Shown piece by piece: positions 23,842-31,593 of a stretch of DNA of 64,000 bases. How positions within the stretch are numbered: position 1 is the stretch's first letter; each line of letters starts with the position of its first letter. The DNA is from an uncultured Bacilli bacterium (lineage in GTDB: Bacteria > Bacillota_I > Bacilli_A > RF39 > UBA660), in assembly GCA_944350495.1 (NCBI GenBank), contig CALVOZ010000002.1, positions 73,421-137,420 of the forward strand, read 5' to 3'. A program made the translations under genes and the position numbers. The notes under the pieces were generated by a model. It was not told where the DNA came from and made no database searches. It saw only the letters and a list, made by a program, of their open reading frames with translations.

Positions 23842-24208
23842 GCAATTCTAAGTTATTTTTTATTTTTTTTAATTCTTCATCAATCCATAATGGTAAATGA
23901 TAAGCAAGACTAGAAAAACCCTGACTTGTCTCTTTGATTTTTCTTCGTCTATTTGCACTACTTTTTTTATAATCAATATTTTTAATACTAAGTTTCAGTT
24001 GGCCTAACTCTTCATCTACCTCTAGGATTTCAACATTAATAACATCCCCGATACTTACATAGTCACCTATATTTTTTACAAAGCCATGTGAGATTTCAGA
24101 AATATGTATTAATCCACTATAATATTCATCACAAGAAACAAATACACCATAAGATTCTATTCCAGTGACTGTTCCACGGATGATCTTTCCTTTTTTATAT
24201 TTCGTCAT
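23831..24208 (-). CDS. yugI: S1-domain RNA-binding protein (GSP13/YugI/CvfD-like)
   Basis: A 125-residue protein with one S1 OB-fold at residues about 6-72 (KGKIIRGTVTGIESYGVFV, GLIHISEIS, VNVEI-type strands, GQLKLSIKN). A basic linker (NRRRK) and the family C-terminal tail GFSSLAYHLPLWIDEELKKI follow. This matches general stress protein 13 / CvfD, small RNA-binding regulators associated with the ribosome. GGTGGTTGG precedes the ATG. Its 3' end carries the promoter of the tRNA array, so transcripts of the two may interfere. Confidence 0.85.
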   Translation of the reverse strand: MTKYKKGKIIRGTVTGIESYGVFVSCDEYYSGLIHISEISHGFVKNIGDYVSIGDVINVEILEVDEELGQLKLSIKNIDYKKSSANRRRKIKETSQGFSSLAYHLPLWIDEELKKIKNNLELLDK

Positions 24209-24255
24209 CCAACCACCAGTTAGATTATAACATAAAAATATAAAGAAAAAAAGGG

Positions 24256-24284
24256 TTTACATCTACTTTTTCTTTATATATAAT
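24256..24284 (+). promoter_or_regulatory. promoter of the NifU-like gene
   Basis: TTTACA at 24256-24261, 17-bp spacer, TATAAT at 24279-24284. The expected start of transcription falls at the GGTGAG Shine-Dalgarno, giving a leader of roughly 10 nt. Confidence 0.8.
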
Positions 24285-24300
24285 AAAACCGGTGAGAGAA

Positions 24301-24549
24301 ATGGAACAAGAAGAAAAAATAATTGAAATTATTGAAAAATTAAGACCATACTTAATAAGTGATGGCGGAGATATTCAATTTGTAAAATATGAAAATAATA
24401 TTGTCTATGTCCGATTAACAGGAGCATGTGCTAACTGCCATATGATTGATATAACACTTAAAGACGGAATAGAGGCAGCCATTCAAGAAGAAGTTCCAGA
24501 GGTCGAAGAAGTTGTTAATCTACTATCTTTTGATATGGATGAATTCTAA
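24301..24549 (+). CDS. NifU C-terminal-domain (Nfu-type) Fe-S carrier
   Basis: An 82-residue single-domain Nfu protein, which carries or transfers [4Fe-4S] clusters. The signature is LRPYLISDGGDIQFV (residues about 13-27) and the cluster-binding CANC in LTGACANCHM. The last helix DGIEAAIQEEVPEVEEVV is typical. ATG 24301 is chosen over GTG 24292 because the SD is GGTGAG directly before it. It is monocistronic; its terminator lies inside the convergent coat-like gene, overlapping by 35 bp. A ferredoxin gene lies at 36 kb. Confidence 0.93.
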   Translation: MEQEEKIIEIIEKLRPYLISDGGDIQFVKYENNIVYVRLTGACANCHMIDITLKDGIEAAIQEEVPEVEEVVNLLSFDMDEF

Positions 24550-25399
24550 GTTTATCATTTGATAAACTTTTTTTTATTAACCAATCTATTTTAGGAATAT
24601 CTACATATTGATTTAAATAATTATATACATCATTTAAAAATTGCTCATAATTGTCAATATTATCTACATAATTATTTAATATATTATCTTCACCTGTATT
24701 TACAACAACTTCATAACAATCAAAATAATACGATGGATATAATAATCTAATAAATAACAATACATATTCATAGTTAGTATAATTATTATTTTTTATGTAT
24801 TTAAATAAATCATTTAACACTAGTTTTTTACTAAATACTAGTTTTTTTGTATATTCAGCTAAATCTCTAACACGATAATCAACAATATAATTGATTGGAT
24901 TTAAATAATCATCTTCATTTAATCTTGAATGACTTAAAAAGGTATTTTCTTCTTTCTTTACCATCTTATATAATAGAATTGCATTTTCAGTTAAACCGAC
25001 ATAATAATGAAACATTTCTTTTAAAAGCTTAGAATCAATAGTTTTAATATGCTTTTCATAATAGTCAATTTTTTCTTCCCACATTTCATCCCACGGAATT
25101 ACTTTTCTATCTCCCATATATAAAGTATAAAATTCTAAATTGTTGTAATTAAGTAAAATATTATTTATTTTTTTTAGTAATACATAATTTTTCTTATCTA
25201 TTGTAGTTATCACATTACTATCTTTATTTAAAATTATTTCATAATTGCCAATTATTCTACTCTTAATGTAATTATAAATAGCCATATTTATTTCCTTATA
25301 AACTGGATATAATACATAATCATCTAAATAATATTTATTATTTTTATAAACAATAGATTCAATCTCAAGATTATAATAATATTTAATTGTATTTTTCAT
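24515..25399 (-). CDS. YutH/CotS-like spore coat kinase-fold protein (tentative)
   Basis: A 294-residue Tyr/Asn-rich protein. The order of features resembles YutH/CotS spore coat proteins of the aminoglycoside-phosphotransferase fold: IPWDEMWEEKIDYYEKHI in the middle, HYYVGLTENAILLY (family pattern YYxGLxENAI), DYRVRDLAEYTK, and a terminal LLYPSYYFD. The catalytic Asp and Asn residues of true kinases are not clearly present, as is common for coat versions. No SD precedes the ATG; a TATATT at 25409-25404 only 4 bp upstream suggests a leaderless mRNA. Sporulation genes elsewhere in the window support the idea, but the assignment is weak. Confidence 0.45.
   Translation of the reverse strand: MKNTIKYYYNLEIESIVYKNNKYYLDDYVLYPVYKEINMAIYNYIKSRIIGNYEIILNKDSNVITTIDKKNYVLLKKINNILLNYNNLEFYTLYMGDRKVIPWDEMWEEKIDYYEKHIKTIDSKLLKEMFHYYVGLTENAILLYKMVKKEENTFLSHSRLNEDDYLNPINYIVDYRVRDLAEYTKKLVFSKKLVLNDLFKYIKNNNYTNYEYVLLFIRLLYPSYYFDCYEVVVNTGEDNILNNYVDNIDNYEQFLNDVYNYLNQYVDIPKIDWLIKKSLSNDKLRIHPYQKIVD
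24548..24576 (+). terminator. terminator of the NifU-like gene
   Basis: Stem AAGTTTATC / GATAAACTT with ATTT loop and T run, located inside the 3' end of the convergent CDS. Confidence 0.8.
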
Positions 25400-25414
25400 A
25401 TTAAATATATATAC

Positions 25415-25441
25415 AAAAAAAGATAAGTTTATACTTATCTT
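25415..25441 (-). terminator. terminator of the ECF-ATPase/truA operon
   Basis: Stem AAGATAAGT / ACTTATCTT and T run on the minus strand right after truA. Confidence 0.8.
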
Positions 25442-26174
25442 AATAAATAACTTTATTTAAATATAATCCTTGAGCTGGAGCGGTTTTCCCAGCTTTAGTT
25501 CTATCTTCTAATTTTAAAATTGCAATTATATCTTCACTCTTTCTTTTACCCTCACCTATTTCAATTAAAACGCCAATAATGTTACGAACCATATACCTCA
25601 TAAAACCATTCCCTAATAATGAAATTGTAATTTTATCTTTTGCACTTATAGTAATATCTGTTTTCATAATAGTACGTCTATAATCATCTTTTACATCATC
25701 TGCTTTAGTAAATGACCTAAAGTTATGAGTTCCCTCTAAATACTTTAAAGCCCTTTTCATTTCTTCAATATTCAAACTTTTGTTATATTGATAAATATAT
25801 TCACACTCAATTGGATTATATTCACCCATGTTTATTTTATAAATATATTCTTTGGCCTTGACATTAAATCTAGCGTGAAAATCATCACTAACTTTTTTTA
25901 ATGCTTTAATATATATATCCTTCGGTAATAAACCATTTATACTTTTTCTCAATCTTGATTCTTCAATATCATTTCTTAAATCAAAATGCGCACACTGATT
26001 TATTGCATGAACTCCAGCATCCGTCCTCCCACTAGCACTTACACTTACAGTGTTATTACTATTTATTTTTTTTAAAACTTGTTCTAATTCTCCCTGAACT
26101 GTTTTTTTATTTGGCTGTTTTTGATAACCATTATATTTAGAACCATCATATGAAAAAATTATAAAATATCGCAT
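25440..26174 (-). CDS. truA: tRNA pseudouridine(38-40) synthase
   Basis: A 244-residue TruA that isomerises U38-U40 in the anticodon stem-loop of tRNAs. The catalytic Asp is D52 in SASGRTDAGVHA, and the family block MRYMVRNIIGVLIEIGEG is near the C-terminus. The length is typical. GGTGATGT gives the start. It follows the two ECF-type ATPase genes, which is the conserved Firmicutes order ecfA-ecfA-(ecfT)-truA, but ecfT is missing. Confidence 0.96.
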   Translation of the reverse strand: MRYFIIFSYDGSKYNGYQKQPNKKTVQGELEQVLKKINSNNTVSVSASGRTDAGVHAINQCAHFDLRNDIEESRLRKSINGLLPKDIYIKALKKVSDDFHARFNVKAKEYIYKINMGEYNPIECEYIYQYNKSLNIEEMKRALKYLEGTHNFRSFTKADDVKDDYRRTIMKTDITISAKDKITISLLGNGFMRYMVRNIIGVLIEIGEGKRKSEDIIAILKLEDRTKAGKTAPAQGLYLNKVIY

Positions 26175-26183
26175 ACATCACCT

Positions 26184-27017
26184 CTATACGTTTCTTAAAA
26201 TATCTTTAACTAAATCGTTTATATCATCACGATAACCTAAATAAACACCCTTTTGAGAATGCGCTAAAAATTCAAATTCTACTATTTGAGGGATTGGTAA
26301 TTTATTATCTACAAAAAAGTTTACATCTTTAAACAAATCATTTTTATTTTCAAATTTTATTACTTTTTTATTTTTAAGTATAATAACTTTATCAGATATT
26401 CTATTTATAAAGTCTATATCATTACTAGCTAAAATTATTAATTTATTTTCCAATTTTTTAATTTTTATTAAATAGTTAATTAGATTTTTTTTAGCACTAT
26501 TATCTAAATAAGTACTAGGTTCATCTAAAATAATAATTGTAGGATCATTTAAGAATATGCTAGCTAACATTATTTGTCTTTTTAGACCATCACTTAAAAG
26601 ATAATAATATTCATCAAGAAATTTTATATCAATTCCTAATTGCTTAAATATATCAATAATTTTATCTTCAGTAATATTTATATTTTTTTCTCTTAATTGT
26701 CCGATAATTTCATCTCTAACAACGCCAGTGAATACTGGCTCATCAATAATTTGTGGTAAATATCCAATATTACTTTTTAATTTGATTATAGTTTCATAAT
26801 CACATCTCCTAGAATAGGAAGTCGCATCAAACATAACTTTACCTTTATTTGGTAAAATATTACAAGCCAATAAATTTAGAAGAGTACTCTTTCCACTACC
26901 ATTATTGCCAATAATACCAGTCACTTTATTAGATTCCAATTTTAAATTAATGTCTTCCAAAATTAATTCCTCTTGTCGACTATATGAATGATTAACTTTT
27001 TGTACTTTTATTTCCAT
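26184..27017 (-). CDS. ECF-type ABC ATPase (EcfA-like)
   Basis: A 277-residue ABC ATPase related to EcfA of energy-coupling-factor vitamin transporters. Walker A GNNGSGKST is intact (residues about 37-45), the signature is LSDGLKRQ instead of LSGGQ, and Walker B IIILDEPST is intact. Switch His is replaced by Asn (ASNDIDF). It overlaps the other ATPase by 10 bp and is followed by truA. In ECF systems two such ATPases dimerise and bind EcfT. No transmembrane partner is present here. Confidence 0.75.
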   Translation of the reverse strand: MEIKVQKVNHSYSRQEELILEDINLKLESNKVTGIIGNNGSGKSTLLNLLACNILPNKGKVMFDATSYSRRCDYETIIKLKSNIGYLPQIIDEPVFTGVVRDEIIGQLREKNINITEDKIIDIFKQLGIDIKFLDEYYYLLSDGLKRQIMLASIFLNDPTIIILDEPSTYLDNSAKKNLINYLIKIKKLENKLIILASNDIDFINRISDKVIILKNKKVIKFENKNDLFKDVNFFVDNKLPIPQIVEFEFLAHSQKGVYLGYRDDINDLVKDILRNV

Positions 27018-27787
27018 ATCATACTCACCAATCTAGTTTTATTTAATTCTATTTTAGATATTATTCCATAATATTTTAATTTAGTAGATAATTCTGCCAT
27101 AAATGGCAAACCTATTTTAGCATTCATAAAAGTTTTTTCATTATCTAAGGCTTTTTTTAATGTATCATGAAATACAACTTGACCATCGTTAATAAGTACT
27201 ACTTGATTGCCATATAATATATCTTCACTATTTTGAGTAATGTTTATAATGGTCATTCCCTTTTTATTATATAAATTTAAAGTTTTCATTACTTTTTCTT
27301 TAGTTTTTAAATCCAACATATTTAAAGCATTATCAATAATTAATATAGGAGGATTCTTTAATAATTCGATTGCTAAAGTCAACAATTGTTGCTCACCAAC
27401 GCTCATGTGATGAGGATTTTTTTGAATAATTAATTTTAAATTTAATCTATTTATAATCAAATCAACGTCATATTTAGAACTAGCGTTTAAGTATAATTCG
27501 TCAATAACTCTATCAGTGTTATATACACCAACAGTTTCGTTTAAAACATACCCTATAAATTCATTTGTTAAATTTGTATTATAATGAACTAAATTATTAT
27601 TTACTTTAATTGTTCCTTGTATAGGTAATAATCCACATATTGCGTATACCAAACTACTCTTTCCAGTATTATTTGCCCCCATTATAGTTACAAAGCTACC
27701 CTCTTCAATACATAAATTAAAATTTTCAAATAATTTTTTATTACCATGGCTTAAAGTCATATCAGTTATTTCTATTATGTTAGCCAT
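27008..27787 (-). CDS. ECF-type ABC ATPase (EcfA-like), degenerate motifs
   Basis: A 259-residue ABC ATPase, first gene of the operon. Walker A is GANNTGKSS, the signature is MSVGEQQ, and Walker B is ILIIDNAL, where the catalytic Glu after Asp is Asn. It should bind but may not hydrolyse ATP efficiently. The C-terminal IGLPFMAELSTKL segment resembles EcfA C-termini. GGTGATTAT gives the start. Pairing of one degenerate and one intact subunit is known in asymmetric ABC dimers. Confidence 0.75.
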   Translation of the reverse strand: MANIIEITDMTLSHGNKKLFENFNLCIEEGSFVTIMGANNTGKSSLVYAICGLLPIQGTIKVNNNLVHYNTNLTNEFIGYVLNETVGVYNTDRVIDELYLNASSKYDVDLIINRLNLKLIIQKNPHHMSVGEQQLLTLAIELLKNPPILIIDNALNMLDLKTKEKVMKTLNLYNKKGMTIINITQNSEDILYGNQVVLINDGQVVFHDTLKKALDNEKTFMNAKIGLPFMAELSTKLKYYGIISKIELNKTRLVSMIWK

Positions 27788-27857
27788 ATAATCACCTGTT
27801 GATATTATAATATATCAAAATATCAAAGTAAAGTTTTCACGTTTAAACTTAATATGT

Positions 27858-27863
27858 TATAAT
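27858..27863 (+). promoter_or_regulatory. -10 box of fhs
   Basis: TATAAT ends 18 nt before the fhs ATG (SD GAGGTGG between). The -35 is not clear. Confidence 0.5.
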
Positions 27864-27881
27864 TCTTTTAGAGGTGGAAAA

Positions 27882-29531
27882 ATGACTGATATCGAGATAG
27901 CTAATCAAAAGAAATTAATCCCTATTGAAAAGATTGCTAAAAAAATTGGATTAAAAAAAGAAAATTTAGAAGTATACGGGAAATACAAAGCTAAAATAAA
28001 TATTCCAAATGTTGTAAAAGAGCAAGAAGGAAAATTAATTTTAGTTACATCGATAAATCCTACGCCATACGGTGAAGGAAAAACTACCATAAGTATTGGA
28101 ATACATGATGCTCTATGTCGTTTAAAAAAGAAAAGCTTAGTTGCACTTAGAGAACCTTCTTTAGGTCCAGTATTTGGTACTAAAGGTGGAGCCACTGGTG
28201 GAGGTTATGCACAAGTTGTGCCTATGGAAGATATCAATTTGCATTTCACAGGTGATTTGCACGCAATTACAGCCGCAAACAATTTATTATGTGCAGCTTT
28301 AGACAATCATTTATATCAAGGAAATGAATTAAATATTAATCCCGAAACAATTATATTTCCAAGAGCAATGGATATAAATGATCGATCTCTAAGAAGTATT
28401 GAAATTGGACTAGGTAATAATAACTTTGCTCGTAAAGATTCATTTGTCATTACCGTTGCATCAGAAATTATGGCTATTTTATGTTTAGCACGGGATATTT
28501 TTGATTTAAAAAAAAGATTAGGAAATATTTTAATTGCCTACAACTACGATAATAAACCAGTATTTGCTAGAGATTTAAAAGTTGACGGGTCGCTTACCGT
28601 TTTACTTAAAGATGCAATTAAACCTAATTTAGTTCAAACTTTAGAAGGTAATCCTGCAATCATTCATGGAGGCCCATTTGCTAATATCGCCCACGGATGT
28701 AATTCCTTAATTGCTACAAATTTTGCTTTGAATAATGCTGATTATGTTGTTACAGAAGCGGGATTTGGTAGTGACTTAGGAGCAGAAAAATTTCTAGATA
28801 TAAAATGCCGCATTGGAAATTTAAAACCTAATTGCATTGTTGTTAATGCTACTATTAGAAGTTTAAAATACAATGGTTTATGTCCCAAAGAAGAATTAAA
28901 AGATGAAAATATTAAATATTTGAAAAAAGGTATTTGCAACTTAGAAGCACATGTTGAAAATATGAAAAAATATAGCAATCACGTTATTGTATGTTTAAAT
29001 AAGTTTGATACTGATACTAAAAAAGAAATTAATATTGTTAAAAAGTTTGTTAAAAATTTAAATTGCGATTTTGAAATTTGCGAAGCTTATGCTAAAGGTG
29101 GCAAAGGTGCAGTTAAACTTGCTAAAAAAATTATAAATTTGTGTAAAGAACCATCAATGTTCAACTTCTTATACGATGTAAATGATTCTATTGAAAATAA
29201 AATATTTAAAATTTCAAATGAAATATTTCATGCTAAAGAAGTAATCTATAGTGAACAAGCAATTGAATCTATGAAAAAAATCACAAAATTAGGATATAGT
29301 AACTTACCTATTTGTATTGCTAAAACACAATATTCTATTACTGATGATCCTAAAAAATTAGGATATCCTAAAGATTCTAAAGTTACGGTTAGAGATATGA
29401 AAGTATCAGCTGGAGCAGGCTTCATCGTTGTATATATGGGTAATATTATGACTATGCCTGGATTATCTAAAACACCAGCTTATCAAAATATTGATTTAAA
29501 TGATGAAAAGAAAATTGTAGGATTGTTTTAA
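27882..29531 (+). CDS. fhs: formate-tetrahydrofolate ligase
   Basis: A 549-residue enzyme making 10-formyl-THF from formate, THF and ATP. Phosphate loop PYGEGKTT is at residues 62-69; EPSLGPVFGTKGGATGGGYAQV (here in parts) and the FTGDLHAI block are diagnostic. The C-terminal DMKVSAGAGFIV and MPGL segments complete the family. GAGGTGG gives the start. It is followed after 1 bp by the M15 peptidase gene. With glyA it gives the cell one-carbon units for purines, thymidylate and fMet. Confidence 0.97.
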   Translation: MTDIEIANQKKLIPIEKIAKKIGLKKENLEVYGKYKAKINIPNVVKEQEGKLILVTSINPTPYGEGKTTISIGIHDALCRLKKKSLVALREPSLGPVFGTKGGATGGGYAQVVPMEDINLHFTGDLHAITAANNLLCAALDNHLYQGNELNINPETIIFPRAMDINDRSLRSIEIGLGNNNFARKDSFVITVASEIMAILCLARDIFDLKKRLGNILIAYNYDNKPVFARDLKVDGSLTVLLKDAIKPNLVQTLEGNPAIIHGGPFANIAHGCNSLIATNFALNNADYVVTEAGFGSDLGAEKFLDIKCRIGNLKPNCIVVNATIRSLKYNGLCPKEELKDENIKYLKKGICNLEAHVENMKKYSNHVIVCLNKFDTDTKKEINIVKKFVKNLNCDFEICEAYAKGGKGAVKLAKKIINLCKEPSMFNFLYDVNDSIENKIFKISNEIFHAKEVIYSEQAIESMKKITKLGYSNLPICIAKTQYSITDDPKKLGYPKDSKVTVRDMKVSAGAGFIVVYMGNIMTMPGLSKTPAYQNIDLNDEKKIVGLF

Positions 29532-29532
29532 G

Positions 29533-30108
29533 ATGGATTACAGTATATTAGTAAATAAAGAACATCCACTAGATAAAAATTATATTCCTTGTGATTTAGT
29601 TGAATATAGCGAATATAATGGTTCCAAGATAGATCATAATCATAAAACGTTAGTTAATAAAACTGCTTTAGATGCTTTTTTTAAATTGCAAGTGAATGCT
29701 AAATTAGATGGACATCATATTGTTATTGATTCCGCTTATCGTAGTTATAATTATCAAATGGATATTTTGAATCATTATCTTGAATATAATGGTAATCAAG
29801 CTTATTCTTTTGTAGCTCTACCAGGAACGAGTGAGCATCAAACCGGTTTAGCAATTGATATTTCCGTTTATAAGAATGGAGAATATACTGATAAATTATC
29901 AGAAGATATGCCTGAAATAGTGTGGATGAATAATAACGCTTGGCGATTTGGCTTTATCTTAAGATATCCTAAAGATTGTACTCATATTACAGGATTTAAA
30001 TATGAGTATTGGCATTTTAGATATGTAGGAAACGAAATTGCTAAAGAAATGCACGATAAAAATATTAAAACCTTAGAAGAATATAAGCAAAATAAAAAGC
30101 ATCGTTAA
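29533..30108 (+). CDS. M15B peptidase, VanY/DdcY-like, without export signal
   Basis: A 191-residue D-alanyl-D-alanine carboxypeptidase-type Zn peptidase. The metal and catalytic motifs are SEHQTGLAIDIS (His, Asp) at about 114-125 and EYWHFRY (catalytic Glu/Zn His) near the C-terminus; SAYRSYNYQ supplies a substrate-binding Arg. No signal peptide or membrane segment is present, whereas most VanY enzymes are exported or anchored. It starts 1 bp after the fhs stop with GGATTG as a weak SD, so coexpression is likely but the pairing is unexplained. A bidirectional terminator follows. Confidence 0.85.
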   Translation: MDYSILVNKEHPLDKNYIPCDLVEYSEYNGSKIDHNHKTLVNKTALDAFFKLQVNAKLDGHHIVIDSAYRSYNYQMDILNHYLEYNGNQAYSFVALPGTSEHQTGLAIDISVYKNGEYTDKLSEDMPEIVWMNNNAWRFGFILRYPKDCTHITGFKYEYWHFRYVGNEIAKEMHDKNIKTLEEYKQNKKHR

Positions 30109-30122
30109 ACGATGCTTTTTTT
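30095..30122. terminator. bidirectional terminator
   Basis: An 11-bp perfect stem AAAAAGCATCG / CGATGCTTTTT between the M15 peptidase and pepD. Confidence 0.88.
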
Positions 30123-31500
30123 ATTCCATATTTTCTAAAGTTGTAACAAGCCATTTATAAACTCGATTGATAGATTCTATTTCTACCGATTCCATATATG
30201 AATGAATATTGTAAAGATTAGCACCTATTACACATAAATCTAAATCTTTAATTTCTGCTGCAAAAATTCCTCCTTCTAAACCGGCATGAACATCAACTAA
30301 TTTTAAGTCTTTATTATATAAATCTTTATATGTCTTCATTAATAAATTTCTAGTAGGTGAATCTTCTTTAAAAGTAAAAAATGGTGCTTTATCTTCTAAG
30401 GTAAACTTAAATCCGTTTCTTCTCGATAGTGATTGAACTTTACTAACATAATAATCTTCAAACCCAACAATTGAACTACGAATACTAATTCCTACTATAA
30501 CTTGATTTTCTTGAATTTTAACAAATCCTAGATTGCTTGAAGTTAAAGGAAAATTAACTTCATTTTTCTTTAATACGCCATTTTCTAATCTGCTTAAATA
30601 TCTTAATATTTCATAACTATCATCAGTATTGATTATATTTTCCCTTTCTTTTACTCTTCTAAAATCTATTTTTATACTTGGATATAATTCTTGGTACATA
30701 TCCTTAAAGAAGTTAATCTCTTGACTAATATCTTTCTTTGTTTGAAACACGCATTTAGCACTGCTTGGTATTACATTAACTTTACTACCACCTTCAATAT
30801 TAACAATTTTAATATCTTCGACATCCTTTAAAATATCTGCTAATATTTTAATCGCATTACCACGTTTTTTATTTATATCATCCCCTGAATGTCCACCTAA
30901 TAACCCACTTATACTAAGTTGATATGTTATATCATGATTTAAATTAAAAGTTACATCTTTTTTAGTTGTGATTGTAGCCATTCCGGCACTTGAAACGTCT
31001 ATTTTATTTTCTTCTGTTCCATCTAAACTAATTAATCTTTTCCCTAATAATTTGCTATAATCTAAAAATTTAGCACCATTCATTGTTGTTTCTTCTGATG
31101 AAGTAAATACTGCTTCGATTGGGGGATGTATCAATGAATCATCGTGAAGTATAGCTAAAATAATAGCCATTCCTACCCCATTATCAGCACCTAAGGTTGA
31201 TTTAAAAGCGCGATAAAATCCATCTTCTTTATACCATCTAATTGCGTTATTACTAAAATCAAAATTATCTAAACTATTACATACCATATCGATATGAGCC
31301 TGTAAAATAATAGGTTCACATATATATGGTAAAGTACTTTTTTTCTTAATAATAACATTAGAATATTTATCTACATAATATTCTAAATTATGTTTTTGAG
31401 CAAAAGTTACTAAATATCCTGCAATTTTTTCTTCTTGCCCAGAAGGTCTTGGTACTTCTAATATCTCTTCAAAAAAGTTTAATGGTCCTTTTTTTCTCAT
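30121..31500 (-). CDS. pepD: M20 family aminoacyl-histidine (Xaa-His) dipeptidase
   Basis: A 459-residue PepD-type metallopeptidase that hydrolyses beta-Ala-His and other unspecific dipeptides. Zn ligands are in QAHIDMVC (residues about 81-88) and LGADNGVG; the general base lies in FTSSEETTMNGA. Late DVHAGLEGGIFA carries the last ligand. Its start has AGGTGATACT. It is monocistronic and convergent with fhs-M15. No export signal is present. It recycles short peptides in the cytoplasm. Confidence 0.93.
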   Translation of the reverse strand: MRKKGPLNFFEEILEVPRPSGQEEKIAGYLVTFAQKHNLEYYVDKYSNVIIKKKSTLPYICEPIILQAHIDMVCNSLDNFDFSNNAIRWYKEDGFYRAFKSTLGADNGVGMAIILAILHDDSLIHPPIEAVFTSSEETTMNGAKFLDYSKLLGKRLISLDGTEENKIDVSSAGMATITTKKDVTFNLNHDITYQLSISGLLGGHSGDDINKKRGNAIKILADILKDVEDIKIVNIEGGSKVNVIPSSAKCVFQTKKDISQEINFFKDMYQELYPSIKIDFRRVKERENIINTDDSYEILRYLSRLENGVLKKNEVNFPLTSSNLGFVKIQENQVIVGISIRSSIVGFEDYYVSKVQSLSRRNGFKFTLEDKAPFFTFKEDSPTRNLLMKTYKDLYNKDLKLVDVHAGLEGGIFAAEIKDLDLCVIGANLYNIHSYMESVEIESINRVYKWLVTTLENME

Positions 31501-31549
31501 AGTATCACCTACTATTTATCATACCATTTTATTAAAAAAAAATCACTTA

Positions 31550-31578
31550 GTATAAAAAATAATTATCAACTAATAATA
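31550..31578 (+). promoter_or_regulatory. possible sporulation sigma-G/F-type promoter
   Basis: GTATA, 17 bp, AATAATA precedes gerA and resembles the forespore sigma consensus (GHATR-N17-18-CATNHTA). The predicted start is very close to the SD, so this is tentative. Confidence 0.3.
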
Positions 31579-31593
31579 AAAATGGTGAATTAT

